Source: Sinorhizobium fredii USDA 257
Lineage (GTDB): Bacteria; Pseudomonadota; Alphaproteobacteria; Rhizobiales; Rhizobiaceae
Length of the DNA stretch: 64,000 bases
Assembly: GCF_000265205.3 (NCBI RefSeq)
Contig: NC_018000.1
Span: 2,108,001-2,172,000 of the forward strand
Direction: 5' to 3'
A model generated the notes under the pieces. That model was not told the DNA's origin, ran no database searches, and worked only from the letters and a program-made list of their open reading frames with translations. Positions 54,185 through 62,501 of this stretch are shown here, in pieces. The first letter of the stretch is position 1; each line of letters opens with the position of its first letter. Position numbers and translations under genes: made by a program.

Positions 54185-54748
54185 ATGAAGAGATTTTTGA
54201 AGGTGATCGCAGGCTCGGCCGGCGCAACTGCGCTCATGTTCGGCGGCTATCTGGGCGTCCTCCAACTCACCGGCAATTTCCACGAGGTGCTGCCGGGGGA
54301 GCTTTACCGATCGGCACAGCCCTCTGCCTCGGACATCGCGAGCTATGCACGGCAATATGGCATCAAAACCATCGTGAATCTGCGGGGCGAGAGCAGGGAA
54401 GCCTGGTATTTGCAGGAGGTGGAGGCGTCCAACCGAGCCGGCATTGCTCATGTCGATTTCCGTCTGTCAGCCTCCCGGCGCGTGTCGCCGCAGCAGGCGC
54501 GACAACTGATCGCGCTGCTGCAGAAGGCACAAAAACCGATACTCGTCCATTGCCAGGCCGGCGCTGACAGAACGGGCCTGGCCTCAATGCTCTACCTTCA
54601 GCAGATCGCGCGGATCGACGAAGAGACCTCGGAACGGCAGCTATCGGCCCGCTACGGCCACATCGGTATCCCATACATTTCCGCCGCCTTTGCCATGGAT
54701 GAGACCTGGGAGAACCTGGAAAAGCTCGTCTTTCATCTGACGAGTTGA
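54185..54748 (+). CDS. Dual-specificity/tyrosine phosphatase-like protein
   Basis: A 187-residue protein with an N-terminal hydrophobic helix (about residues 9-29, signal or anchor) and the CX5R signature VHCQAGADRTG (Cys123, Arg129). The upstream GELYRSAQPS and VNLRGES match bacterial DSPs. The start is 2 bp after the kinase stop, so it shares the operon. It may act in the periplasm because of the N-terminal helix. A lipid-phosphate or protein substrate in the envelope is likely but unproven. Confidence 0.9.
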   Translation: MKRFLKVIAGSAGATALMFGGYLGVLQLTGNFHEVLPGELYRSAQPSASDIASYARQYGIKTIVNLRGESREAWYLQEVEASNRAGIAHVDFRLSASRRVSPQQARQLIALLQKAQKPILVHCQAGADRTGLASMLYLQQIARIDEETSERQLSARYGHIGIPYISAAFAMDETWENLEKLVFHLTS

Positions 54749-54792
54749 AATGCTCTGCGTTTGATCCGCTTCGTGCCCGGCTTCGGCTGCGC

Positions 54793-54843
54793 GACATGCC
54801 ACTGCCGATCGGCTTCAATAAAACCGTGTCGCAGCCCTTCATG
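54793..54843 (+). pseudogene. Protein-L-isoaspartate methyltransferase fragment
   Basis: The segment reads DMPLPIGFNKTVSQPF, which corresponds to the conserved LPIG-QTISQP motif of PCMT proteins, located before the SAM site. Nothing upstream or downstream continues the protein, so it is a short relic. The match is short but specific in pattern. Confidence 0.55.
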
Positions 54844-54844
54844 G

Positions 54845-54922
54845 GAGAGCACCGTGCGGTACCTCGGGATCGAGGTCGACGACGCTTTAGCCATATCTGA
54901 GCAAATCGAGCTGCAGCAATGA
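54845..54922 (+). pseudogene. Phage/plasmid integrase C-terminal remnant
   Basis: Reading ESTVRYLGIEVDDALAISEQ with a stop at 54920-54922, this matches the C-terminus of tyrosine recombinases (the STVRYLGIEVDDAL segment follows the catalytic Tyr region). The catalytic domain is absent. It immediately follows a PCMT-like fragment, suggesting a recombination scar from a past integrated element. Confidence 0.65.
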
Positions 54923-55232
54923 AAAGCGACGCTTCTCACCCGGGAAATCAAGCTGCGAAGATTGGTGAACGAGGTAGCCAGACTGCCGCTTCCCCAAAGC
55001 AGTTGGATCAGATCAACTTCCCCTTTGAGGTCGCCTCGCGACCTTGGGTGCGCGCAGCACACACGTCCGGTGTTGGCGTTCCCGCCCCTTCAGGGGGCAT
55101 CAACGCGAACGTTCCGCCGTCCGAGGCGCTCTGAACTCGCGGCCCCAGAGTGCGGGTCGGCCCTTGACGCCAGGCGATGAAATTACAATCTATGCGGCAA
55201 CCCGTTGGTCCGGGCCCCTCTGGCGAGAGCCT

Positions 55233-55277
55233 CGGCACTCTTGCGATGTCGGACCTTTTTTCCGACAAGCAGTGCCG
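55233..55277 (+). promoter_or_regulatory. Nested stem-loop just upstream of terC
   Basis: Outer stem CGGCACT (55233-55239) pairs with AGTGCCG (55271-55277), and inner stem GTCGGA (55248-55253) pairs with TCCGAC (55261-55266), with internal loop and a U-rich apical loop. It ends 13 bases before the terC ATG, near the AGGG ribosome binding site. Some terC/alx genes are controlled by structured leaders such as the yybP-ykoY manganese riboswitch, but this element does not show that family's consensus loops by eye. A translational control element is plausible. Confidence 0.6.
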
Positions 55278-55290
55278 ATAGGGATCTTCA

Positions 55291-56274
55291 ATGGACCTCT
55301 CTCTTTTGTTCGTCGAGTGGCTGGGAACGCCGCTCTGGATGTGGTCGAGCTTTTTCGTCCTCGTTATCGCCATCCTGTCGTTCGACCTCGGTATTCTCCA
55401 CAAGCAGAACAAGGAAATCGGCGTCCGCGAAAGCGTCAAGCTTTCCGCTCTCTATATTGCGCTCGGCCTCGTCTTTGGTGGCTGGGTGTGGTGGTATCTC
55501 GGCTCCGAGGCCGGCCTTGCCTATCTGACAGGCTTCGTCGTCGAAAAAACGCTGGCGCTCGACAATGTCTTCGTCATCGCCCTGATCTTCTCCTTCTTCG
55601 CCGTGCCGCGCATCTACCAGCACCGGGTGCTCTTCTGGGGCATCCTCGGCGTGATCGTGCTGCGCGCGATCATGATTGGCGTCGGCGCGACGCTGGTCGG
55701 CGAATTCGCCTGGGTGCTTTATATCTTCGCCGCGTTCCTGATCGTCACCGGCATCAAGATGCTGGTGATCAAGGAAGCGGCGCCCGACGTCGCGAAGAAC
55801 GCGCTCGTCCGCTTCATGCGCCAGCGCTTCAACGTCACCGACGAGCACCACGACGAGCGGTTTTTCGTCAAGCAGGCACACCCGAGGACCGGCAAGATGA
55901 GCTGGTTCATCACGCCGCTCTTCATGGCGCTCGTGCTGGTCGAGGTGGCCGACGTCGTCTTTGCGGTGGACTCGGTTCCCGCTATTTTCGCGATCACCAC
56001 GGATCCGTTCATCGTCTACACCTCGAACATCTTCGCGATCCTTGGCCTTCGCGCCCTCTATTTCGCGCTCGCGGCGATGATTCATCGCTTCCGTTATCTG
56101 AAGCCTGCGCTCGCCATCGTCCTGATCTTCATCGGCTCGAAGATCTTCGTCGCCGATCTGATGGGACTTGAGAAATTCCCGGCCGCGCTTTCGCTCGGCA
56201 TCACCTTCGCGATCATCGCTGCCGGCGTGGTCTGGAGCCTGATGAAAACGCGGGGTCAGCAGCAGCCTGCATGA
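55291..56274 (+). CDS. TerC-family integral membrane protein (Alx-like)
   Basis: A 327-residue protein with nine or so helices and the family motif TLALDNVFVIALIF in the first half and its repeat VEVADVVFAVDSVPAIF in the second. TerC/Alx proteins export manganese or other metals and are linked to tellurite and pH stress. A structured leader lies upstream. Genes to the right are a 100-aa orphan and beta-carbonic anhydrase on the same strand. Confidence 0.92.
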   Translation: MDLSLLFVEWLGTPLWMWSSFFVLVIAILSFDLGILHKQNKEIGVRESVKLSALYIALGLVFGGWVWWYLGSEAGLAYLTGFVVEKTLALDNVFVIALIFSFFAVPRIYQHRVLFWGILGVIVLRAIMIGVGATLVGEFAWVLYIFAAFLIVTGIKMLVIKEAAPDVAKNALVRFMRQRFNVTDEHHDERFFVKQAHPRTGKMSWFITPLFMALVLVEVADVVFAVDSVPAIFAITTDPFIVYTSNIFAILGLRALYFALAAMIHRFRYLKPALAIVLIFIGSKIFVADLMGLEKFPAALSLGITFAIIAAGVVWSLMKTRGQQQPA

Positions 56275-56318
56275 CGGGCTCTGCTCCCAGAAACACCGTT
56301 AACTAGAAGGAAACAGAT

Positions 56319-56621
56319 ATGATCTCGGATTTCATCGGCTGGATTTTTGCCCTACTCGTCGTCGATCCGCTGCAAGCCCAGGTTCAGGAGCAAGTCGAGC
56401 GCGCGAGGCTGCCCGTGGAGATCATTCGGCAATCCCAGGCCTGCCTGACCTCCCAGGGGCCGCAACTGATCGAGCGCGCCGCCGGCGACTACGGCTGGGC
56501 GGCGGCCACGGTCGTCAACGTAGCGATCGGCCGCACCGCGCCGGCGGAGCTTCTCGATAACCGGGATCCGCAATGCGCGGCCCTGGTGAGCGTTCTGAGC
56601 GGAGCCGACGAGGACGCGTAA
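56319..56621 (+). CDS. Hypothetical protein, 100 residues
   Basis: A 100-residue protein with AAGGA 8 bases before its ATG. It starts with a hydrophobic helix (FIGWIFALLVVDPL), suggesting export or anchoring, followed by a helical, charged domain (QEQVERARLPVEIIRQSQAC). Two cysteines are present. No family recognised. It lies 44 bp after terC on the same strand and 309 bp before carbonic anhydrase, so it may be part of the terC operon. Confidence 0.65.
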   Translation: MISDFIGWIFALLVVDPLQAQVQEQVERARLPVEIIRQSQACLTSQGPQLIERAAGDYGWAAATVVNVAIGRTAPAELLDNRDPQCAALVSVLSGADEDA

Positions 56622-56930
56622 CGGCTCGTCGGGGTGAAATGGAGGGTGACATGAGCCTTCAACACCATCCTATCTCTGTCGCCGCATGCGCCGCCTCATG
56701 CATCCGAGCCAGGCGGGCAACAAATAGCGGCGGACGTATAAGATATGGCTCACAAACGCTCTTCGCCCTTTCGGAGGAAGCAAGATCGCTGTAACACTTC
56801 GACGGTTTACGGTCCTACGGCGCCGCACGCGTCCAGACGCGAGAAGCTTGCTTTAGTACTTTGAATCGCTGATGTTTTATCCTCAAGTCGAGCAGAACTT
56901 AAGGAATGAATGGAATAGGAGCGATGCAGC
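56622..56930. other. Intergenic region with possible small ORF
   Basis: About 310 bases. The left half contains the small ORF at 56651-56794. The right half probably holds the carbonic anhydrase promoter. No palindrome found. Confidence 0.4.
56651..56794 (+). CDS. Possible 47-residue small protein
   Basis: A 48-codon ORF begins with ATG at 56651, placed right after a strong GGAGGGTGAC ribosome binding site. The protein (MSLQHHPISVAACAASCIRA...) is basic and has no hydrophobic segment. The RBS quality is the main support; no homologue is recalled. Confidence 0.3.
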   Translation: MSLQHHPISVAACAASCIRARRATNSGGRIRYGSQTLFALSEEARSL

Positions 56931-57605
56931 ATGGATGAGCGTGGTGCGGGATTACCCATGGGCGTACAGGGTTTTCCGGAACATCTTCTGTCCGGCTACC
57001 GCAACTTCATGAGCGGTCGTTTCAGCGAGCAGCAGCAACGCTACAAGACGCTTGCCGAGAGCGGACAGAAACCGAAGACAATGGTCATTGCCTGTTGCGA
57101 TTCGCGTGCCGCACCCGAAACGATCTTCGATGCCGGTCCGGGCGAACTCTTCGTCGTCCGCAACGTCGCCAACATGATGCCGCCATACGAACCGGACGGG
57201 CACTATCACTCGACCTCGGCCGCGCTCGAATTCGCGGTCCAGTCCTTGCGCGTCAGCGACATTGTCGTCATGGGGCACGGACGCTGCGGCGGCATCAAGG
57301 CCGCGCTCGATCCAGACGCCGAACCCCTCTCCCCCGGCGATTTCATCGGCCGCTGGATGAACCTGCTGAAGCCCGCCGCCGAGCAAATCCAGAGCAACGA
57401 GCTCATGACCCAGGCGGAGCGCCAGCGGGCGCTCGAGCGCGTGTCGATCCGCAATTCGATCGCCAATCTCCGGACATTCCCTTGCGTGCAGATCCTGGAA
57501 TCGAACGGGAAGCTGAAACTGCACGGCGCTTGGTTCGACATCTCCACCGGCGAACTCTGGGTGATGGACGCGAAGTCCGGCGATTTCGTTCGGCCGGGAA
57601 TCTGA
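56931..57605 (+). CDS. Beta-class carbonic anhydrase
   Basis: A 224-residue zinc enzyme with Cys56-Asp57-Ser58-Arg59 (ACCDSRA) and the distal ligands His116 and Cys119 (GHGRCGG). It interconverts CO2 and bicarbonate. AGGAG precedes the ATG at 56931. Nearby CbbY-type phosphatase and an aminotransferase hint at a link to C1/C2 or carbon-fixation metabolism, but no RuBisCO gene is present. Confidence 0.93.
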   Translation: MDERGAGLPMGVQGFPEHLLSGYRNFMSGRFSEQQQRYKTLAESGQKPKTMVIACCDSRAAPETIFDAGPGELFVVRNVANMMPPYEPDGHYHSTSAALEFAVQSLRVSDIVVMGHGRCGGIKAALDPDAEPLSPGDFIGRWMNLLKPAAEQIQSNELMTQAERQRALERVSIRNSIANLRTFPCVQILESNGKLKLHGAWFDISTGELWVMDAKSGDFVRPGI

Positions 57606-57899
57606 AGCCCGATCGCTTCGAACTGCGCTATCTGGGCAAGTGATCAGATGAAATGGATGAAGAGCTTCGCCGGCCTCGACCAACTCGCGGGGAGAAAACC
57701 GGCCTGCCGTTAGGCGGGGCCGAGACGATCTCACAGCACGTAGTCGACGGCGATCTGGCAGGCTTCTCGATCGCTTCGCGCGGCTTCGACGGCGCGTCCC
57801 CCCTCATCGAGCACGAGGTCACCAACCTCCAACTCGACGCTCCTATGTCACCAGAAACAGCGAATGACACCGTGCATCGCAACTTATTGCCAGCGGAAA
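57606..57899. other. Intergenic stretch without a supported gene
   Basis: About 290 bases between carbonic anhydrase and a reverse-strand lipoprotein gene. One forward ORF (57653-57931) overlaps this region but has no ribosome binding site or known motif and I do not support it. Confidence 0.4.
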
Positions 57900-58142
57900 T
57901 CAAACCGGCAGAGCCGTTTTTGGCACCGTGATGTCGTAGCCGCGCTGCATCTGTGAACGGCCTCTTGACGCCGAGCGGGACGTCTCTAACGGGCGCCCCG
58001 CTCTCGGACATCGTGCTGACGACCCGCTGCACTTGGCCTGCTGAAGCGCCTGTCCACTGGGCCCTTGGATAGTTTCGCCGGACGAAACACAGCCTGAAAG
58101 CGCCGCTGACGCCAGCAGCAACACGAAACCCTTAGCCTTCAT
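57900..58142 (-). CDS. Small lipoprotein
   Basis: An 80-residue protein with a lipobox LSGC (MKAKGFVLLLASAALSGCVS), so Cys18 should be lipidated. GGGGGTG precedes its ATG. The start, SSGETIQGPSGQA, resembles rhizobial outer-envelope lipoproteins I associate with longer proteins; the C-terminal part here is unlike them, so a frameshift or truncation after about residue 40 is possible. Confidence 0.5.
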   Translation of the reverse strand: MKAKGFVLLLASAALSGCVSSGETIQGPSGQALQQAKCSGSSARCPRAGRPLETSRSASRGRSQMQRGYDITVPKTALPV

Positions 58143-58788
58143 GAATCACCCCCATCGATAGGGCATAGATTCACACCTTCCCATTGAAGTGGACCACGCA
58201 GTTTGTTGCGCAGGTGAGCGAGTATTGCGGGGTCATTCATCTTGCGATCCTGCCCGATTGCCAGTTTGCGCCATCGCCCACCTTTTAAGGTCGCGAAGCA
58301 AACGCCGGCAACAGTCCGGGGCTTCCCCGTCCAGCCTTGAAGTCGAGCGCCTCAATGAGCGCCGGAGCGAATTTCTCAGTGCCGCATAGCGATCCACTGC
58401 CACATTGCCGTTTGATTGAGGGCATCGGTGAGGGGTTCCAGGTCGATCAAGGTCGCGCCGGCGTGATGCTGTGTAGCGCTGGGCAGATAGGCAGGAGATG
58501 CGGCCATAACCGGAGCCGTACAAGGCTGTGGCAAAGCCATGCTGGGCAGCCGTCGCAAGTCTTTCGTAGCGAGAAGTCAGAGCCATCGAGTAAACAGGCC
58601 GTCTCAGACCATTGCGGCATGCCAGACGCGGACACGCTGGCGATCTATTTAGCAAGGCTTTGGGCACTCGTGTGATCTGGCCGGCAAGACAGCGTGTCAC
58701 AGGGAGCCGCCCGGATTCCCGATTGAAGGCGGGGGAACTTCGCTTAACCTTGGGCTCGGGGCACCGTTTCTGAAGAGGCCGGTTGGAC
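58143..58788. other. Intergenic stretch without a supported gene
   Basis: About 640 bases. Open frames on the reverse strand are long but have no ribosome binding site or recognisable domain. No repeat, RNA gene or strong palindrome was found. Probably decayed coding sequence. Confidence 0.45.
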
Positions 58789-59550
58789 ATGCCACTCAAG
58801 GGGCTGATTTTCGATGTCGATGGGACGCTCGCCGAAACCGAGGAGCTTCACCGTCTCTGCTTCAACGACGCGTTTGCGAATGCTGGGCATGACTGGGAGT
58901 GGCCCCGTGAGCTTTACTGCCAGCTCCTGAAGGTCACGGGCGGCAAGGAACGCATCCACCACTATCTCGACTGCATGGGCCTTGACCTCGGCACGGACGC
59001 TGCGGCGCGGATCGCCGAGCTGCATGCCGAAAAGAACAGGCTTTATGCGCGCAGAACGGCTTCGGGCGTGGCGCTCCGGCCGGGCGTGAGGCGTCTCATC
59101 GCCGAGGCGCGCGCATGCGGACTAGCGGTGGCGGTTGCCACGACGACCAGCCGAGGCAATCTCGACGCCCTGATTGCGGCGGCGTTCGGGACCGCCGCAG
59201 CGGGTTGGTTCTCGGCCGTTGTGACCGGCGAGGACGTCAGCCGGAAGAAGCCGGACCCCGCAGCCTATCTTCAAGTGCTGGACCAGCTTGGCCTAACGCC
59301 GAGCGAATGCGTTGCCTTTGAGGACTCGCGCAATGGGCTGCTGGCGGCAAAGGCGGCCGGGCTGCCAGTGATACTTACTCCGAGCCTCTACACCCAGGAT
59401 GAGGATCACGGGGAAGGCGATTGCGTCGTTTCTGACTTGGGTGAGCTCGGTCGGCCCCTGCGGCACATCAGTGGCTGGAAGCCGGCGGGCGATGTGATCG
59501 ACCTCGCCGCCCTGCAGGCATTGCTGGAGCATCGCACCTGCGAACGGTGA
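58789..59550 (+). CDS. HAD-IA phosphatase (CbbY/phosphoglycolate-phosphatase type)
   Basis: A 253-residue haloacid-dehalogenase hydrolase: motif I IFDVDGTLAET (nucleophilic Asp), motif II VATTTSRGN, and motifs III/IV around KKPDPAAY and AFEDSRNG. A cap domain lies between. CbbY-type proteins remove xylulose-bisphosphate or phosphoglycolate. The start at 58789 has AGAGG before it; a TTG 6 bases upstream is also possible. It precedes a class V aminotransferase on the same strand. Confidence 0.9.
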   Translation: MPLKGLIFDVDGTLAETEELHRLCFNDAFANAGHDWEWPRELYCQLLKVTGGKERIHHYLDCMGLDLGTDAAARIAELHAEKNRLYARRTASGVALRPGVRRLIAEARACGLAVAVATTTSRGNLDALIAAAFGTAAAGWFSAVVTGEDVSRKKPDPAAYLQVLDQLGLTPSECVAFEDSRNGLLAAKAAGLPVILTPSLYTQDEDHGEGDCVVSDLGELGRPLRHISGWKPAGDVIDLAALQALLEHRTCER

Positions 59551-59565
59551 TGACGGCGGTAAATC

Positions 59566-59602
59566 TTGCTTAGCGCAATGCTAAGCAAAGTAAACTTTAC
59601 TT
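59566..59602. promoter_or_regulatory. Two adjacent palindromes upstream of the class V aminotransferase
   Basis: TTGCTTAGC (59566-59574) faces GCTAAGCAA (59580-59588) with a 5-bp centre, and the overlapping AAGTAAA (59588-59594) faces TTTACTT (59596-59602) with a 1-bp centre. Both are exact. They lie 76 bp upstream of the aminotransferase ATG and 16 bp after the HAD phosphatase. They look like operator sites for a dimeric regulator, but no regulator gene is nearby; part of the first could also act as a weak terminator hairpin. Confidence 0.6.
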
Positions 59603-59677
59603 ATCGCCGCTCGTGCCGTCATCTTTGCTCTGCGCAGCAACAAGCCGGTTGAACCGGCCGGCAGAGGGAATGCCCGA

Positions 59678-60790
59678 ATGAATGCTTTTTCGCCACCGCC
59701 CCGCCTGCTGATGGGCCCCGGTCCGTCCAACGTCGCGCCGGAAGTGCTCGCGGCACAGGCGCGACCGACGATCGGCCATCTCGATCCAAGTTTCGTCGGA
59801 TTGATGGACCTCATCAAGGACCAACTCCGCGTCGCTTTCCGAACAGACAACCGGGTGACCTTCCCCCTCTCGGCCCCGGCCTCGCTCGCCATGGAGATGG
59901 CGTTAGTGACGCTGCTCGAACCGGGCGACACTGCGATCATCGCGCAAAACGGCGTGTTCGGCGGACGCATGGCCGAAATTGCGCGGCGGGCGGGCGCGGA
60001 GGTGCGGCTGGTTTCCGCCGAATGGGGCAAGCCTGTTGATCCCGAGGCGGTCCGCGCATCGATCCTGGAGGCGCCGCAGGCCAAGCTGCTCGCTTTCGTG
60101 CACGCGGAGACCTCGACCGGAGTGCGGTCGGATGCGACCGCGCTCTGCGGCCTGGCGCGCGAGGCGGGCATGCTGTCGGTCGTGGACACCGTGACTGGCC
60201 TCGGCGGCATTCCGGTGCTGGCCGATGACTGGCAGGCGGACGCGGTCTATGCCGGTACGCAGAAATGTCTGTCCGCGCCGCCGGGCCTTGCGCCGATCAC
60301 CTTTTCCGACCGCGCCGTCGCGGCGGTGAAGGCGCGCAATTCGCCGATCCAAAGCTGGTTCCTCGATCTCGGTCTGATGCTTGGCTACTGGGACGGGGAA
60401 GGTGCCCGCTCGTACCACCATACCGCGCCGGTCAATGCGCTGTACGGCCTGCACGAGAGCCTTTCCCGCCTGCTTGGGGAAGGATTGGAGACCGCATGGG
60501 TGCGCCACAGCGCAGCCCATGAACGGCTGGTTGAACGATTGCATGGGCTCGACGTCGCCTTCGTTGTCGACGAGGAGCACCGCCTGCCGCAGCTGAATAC
60601 AGTATGGATCCCGGAAGGCGCGGAGGACGCCCGCGCACGCAGACGTCTGCTCGATGAATTCGGGATCGAGATTGGCGGAGGACTCGGGCCGCTCGCCGGG
60701 CGCATCTGGCGCATCGGCCTGATGGGCGAAACATGCCGAATGGAGAATGTGGACCGTCTGGCCGACGCGATCGCGGCAATTCTGCCGTAG
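59678..60790 (+). CDS. Class V PLP-dependent aminotransferase (alanine/serine-glyoxylate type)
   Basis: A 370-residue aminotransferase of the SGAT/AGAT group: GPGPSNVAPEVL, GIGGG-like end (IGGGLGPLAG), and the PLP lysine in GTQKCLSAPPG. It transfers an amino group to glyoxylate or a related 2-oxo acid, giving glycine. With the preceding HAD phosphatase it could serve C2 (phosphoglycolate to glycine) metabolism. Cytoplasmic homodimer expected. Two palindromes precede it. Confidence 0.92.
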   Translation: MNAFSPPPRLLMGPGPSNVAPEVLAAQARPTIGHLDPSFVGLMDLIKDQLRVAFRTDNRVTFPLSAPASLAMEMALVTLLEPGDTAIIAQNGVFGGRMAEIARRAGAEVRLVSAEWGKPVDPEAVRASILEAPQAKLLAFVHAETSTGVRSDATALCGLAREAGMLSVVDTVTGLGGIPVLADDWQADAVYAGTQKCLSAPPGLAPITFSDRAVAAVKARNSPIQSWFLDLGLMLGYWDGEGARSYHHTAPVNALYGLHESLSRLLGEGLETAWVRHSAAHERLVERLHGLDVAFVVDEEHRLPQLNTVWIPEGAEDARARRRLLDEFGIEIGGGLGPLAGRIWRIGLMGETCRMENVDRLADAIAAILP

Positions 60791-61385
60791 GGAACGCCAG
60801 CTGGTCATGCCGCGCAGGAATCGCCATTTAACGTGTTCGGGAGGCTTCGGCGGTGCGGGGGGCGGCGATAGCGTGCGTGAGTTGTTGGAGTTGAGCAGGT
60901 GCGCGTATTGCTGGACCTTCCGATCAGCCGGATCGGGACTGTATCGAGACGCGCGACACTGCCTAGTCGCATCTTGAAAAAGTCGGGCGGAAGGAGCTTC
61001 GAGCGTTGGAGAAGCCTCTTGCGGCCTTCGTGGAACGCTCCAGCGAACTACCGGTTGCCCAAGCCTGGACTGCTCATCCGCGCATAGCAGCCGCGCAGCA
61101 CCTGCCCAATGGACTTCCGCAGTCCACCCACCTGAGACGATCGATGGATGGCCGATGCGACCGTCGCCCTCGGGAGTCGACTGTGCATCCGTCGCCTTGA
61201 AGGGATTCGAACCGTCGCCCCAGCGATGCCCGATCGCTTAAGCTACTGAATCCTTAGGGCTTGGGACCACTGTCTGGGTGTAAGACCGTATGTCCGTTTT
61301 CGTGCCTGAGGTGGCTCGCCCTACACTGGTCTTCCGAGGGTTGCTCGGATAGGCCGAGCCGATCCTCATCACAGGAGGACGAGCC
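60791..61385. other. Intergenic stretch left of IS110
   Basis: About 600 bases without a supported gene. The right part (from about 61260) belongs to the left non-coding end of the IS110 element. A T-arm-like segment near 61200-61215 (reverse strand) was examined for a tRNA and rejected. Confidence 0.45.
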
Positions 61386-62501
61386 GTGGCAGATTATAGA
61401 GAAGCCTTTGTCGGAATCGATGTCGCCAAGCTGAAGAATGCTATTGCTGTTGCTGAATCCGGCCGGGAGGGAGAGATCCGCTATGTCGGCGAGATCGAAG
61501 CGTCGGATGTCACCATGCGCCGTATCATCCAGCGGATCGCCGCTAAGTTTGATCGCGTGCATTTCTGCTATGAGGCCGGGCCCACCGGTTACGGTCTCCA
61601 CCGGCTCATCGTCTCACTTGGCTACGAATGCATAGTCGTCGCCCCATCCTTGATCCCAAGGAAGCCAGGCGACAGGGTGAAGACGAACCGTCGAGATGCG
61701 CTTGCGCTCGCCCGGCTACTGAGGGCCGGCGAGCTCACGCCGGTGTGGGTTCCAGACCAGGGTCACGAAGCGATGCGAGATCTCGTTCGTGCTCGAGCTG
61801 CCGCAGTCGAGACATTGCGGGTCCATCGGCAACAGATAAGCGCCTTCATGCTCAAACATGGCCGCATCTACCCACGCAAGAAAGGCTGGACAATGCGATA
61901 CTTGCGCTGGCTGCAGGAGCAGCAGTTCAATCATCCGGCACATCAGATCGCACTGCAGGAAATGGCCGAGGCGGTCCGCGTCTCGAAAGAGCGCGTCGAA
62001 CGGTTGGAGAAGGTGATCGAGGAGTTCGTCCCGAATTGGTCTCTCGCCCCTGTTGTTCGAGCGCTGCAGACCCTTCGAGGTGTGGATCTGATTGTCGCCG
62101 TCACCTTCGCCACGGAAGTTGGTGACGTCACTCGATTTGAAAGCCCTCGCCAACTGATGGGGTATCTCGGTTTGGTTCCGGGTGAGCGCTCCACGGGCGA
62201 GACGGTGAGACGAGGCGGAATAACGAAGGCGGGTAACGGTAGGGTCCGGCACCTACTGGTCGAGAGCGCATGGACCTATCGGCATCCGCCAAGGGTCGGC
62301 ACAAGGAAACTCTACCTCATGGAGCATGCGCCCTCGAGAGTTCGAGAGATCGCTTGGAAGGCTCAGAGTCGGCTAACGGCTCGCTATCGCAAGTTGGCTG
62401 GACGGGGTAAACGAACGACGGTGGTTTGCACTGCAATTGCCCGCGAGCTGGCCGGCTTCATGTGGGCGGTTGCAAGGGAGGCGCAGGCGATCAAATCGTA
62501 G
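61386..62501 (+). CDS. IS110-family transposase (intact)
   Basis: A 371-residue transposase with the DEDD catalytic set visible as Asp12 (VGIDVAK), Glu63 (YEAGPTGYG) and Asp104 (TNRRDALALARL), then the C-terminal transposase_20 domain (QLMGYLGLVPGERSTGETV). The GTG at 61386 follows AGGAGG. IS110 elements lack clear inverted repeats, so the ends were not fixed. It is uninterrupted, so it could be active. Confidence 0.92.
   Translation: MADYREAFVGIDVAKLKNAIAVAESGREGEIRYVGEIEASDVTMRRIIQRIAAKFDRVHFCYEAGPTGYGLHRLIVSLGYECIVVAPSLIPRKPGDRVKTNRRDALALARLLRAGELTPVWVPDQGHEAMRDLVRARAAAVETLRVHRQQISAFMLKHGRIYPRKKGWTMRYLRWLQEQQFNHPAHQIALQEMAEAVRVSKERVERLEKVIEEFVPNWSLAPVVRALQTLRGVDLIVAVTFATEVGDVTRFESPRQLMGYLGLVPGERSTGETVRRGGITKAGNGRVRHLLVESAWTYRHPPRVGTRKLYLMEHAPSRVREIAWKAQSRLTARYRKLAGRGKRTTVVCTAIARELAGFMWAVAREAQAIKS

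Larger units (their letters stand above)
54749..55232. other. Gene-debris region upstream of terC
   Basis: About 480 bases with no intact gene. It includes a protein-isoaspartate methyltransferase fragment and an integrase C-terminal fragment (separate entries), then an unassigned stretch. Some open frames are long but lack a ribosome binding site and known motifs. Confidence 0.5.

Noticed and set aside
57653..57931. Forward ORF of 92 codons after carbonic anhydrase
   Set aside because: No ribosome binding site, no motif, and the overlapping reverse lipoprotein has better support.
61182..61260. Reverse-strand segment with GGTTCGAATCCC, like a tRNA T-arm
   Set aside because: The T-stem has a C-C mismatch, the downstream acceptor strand has no complementary 5' strand in the expected place, and no anticodon arm can be folded. 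It is not a tRNA gene; a 3' tRNA relic is possible but unproven.
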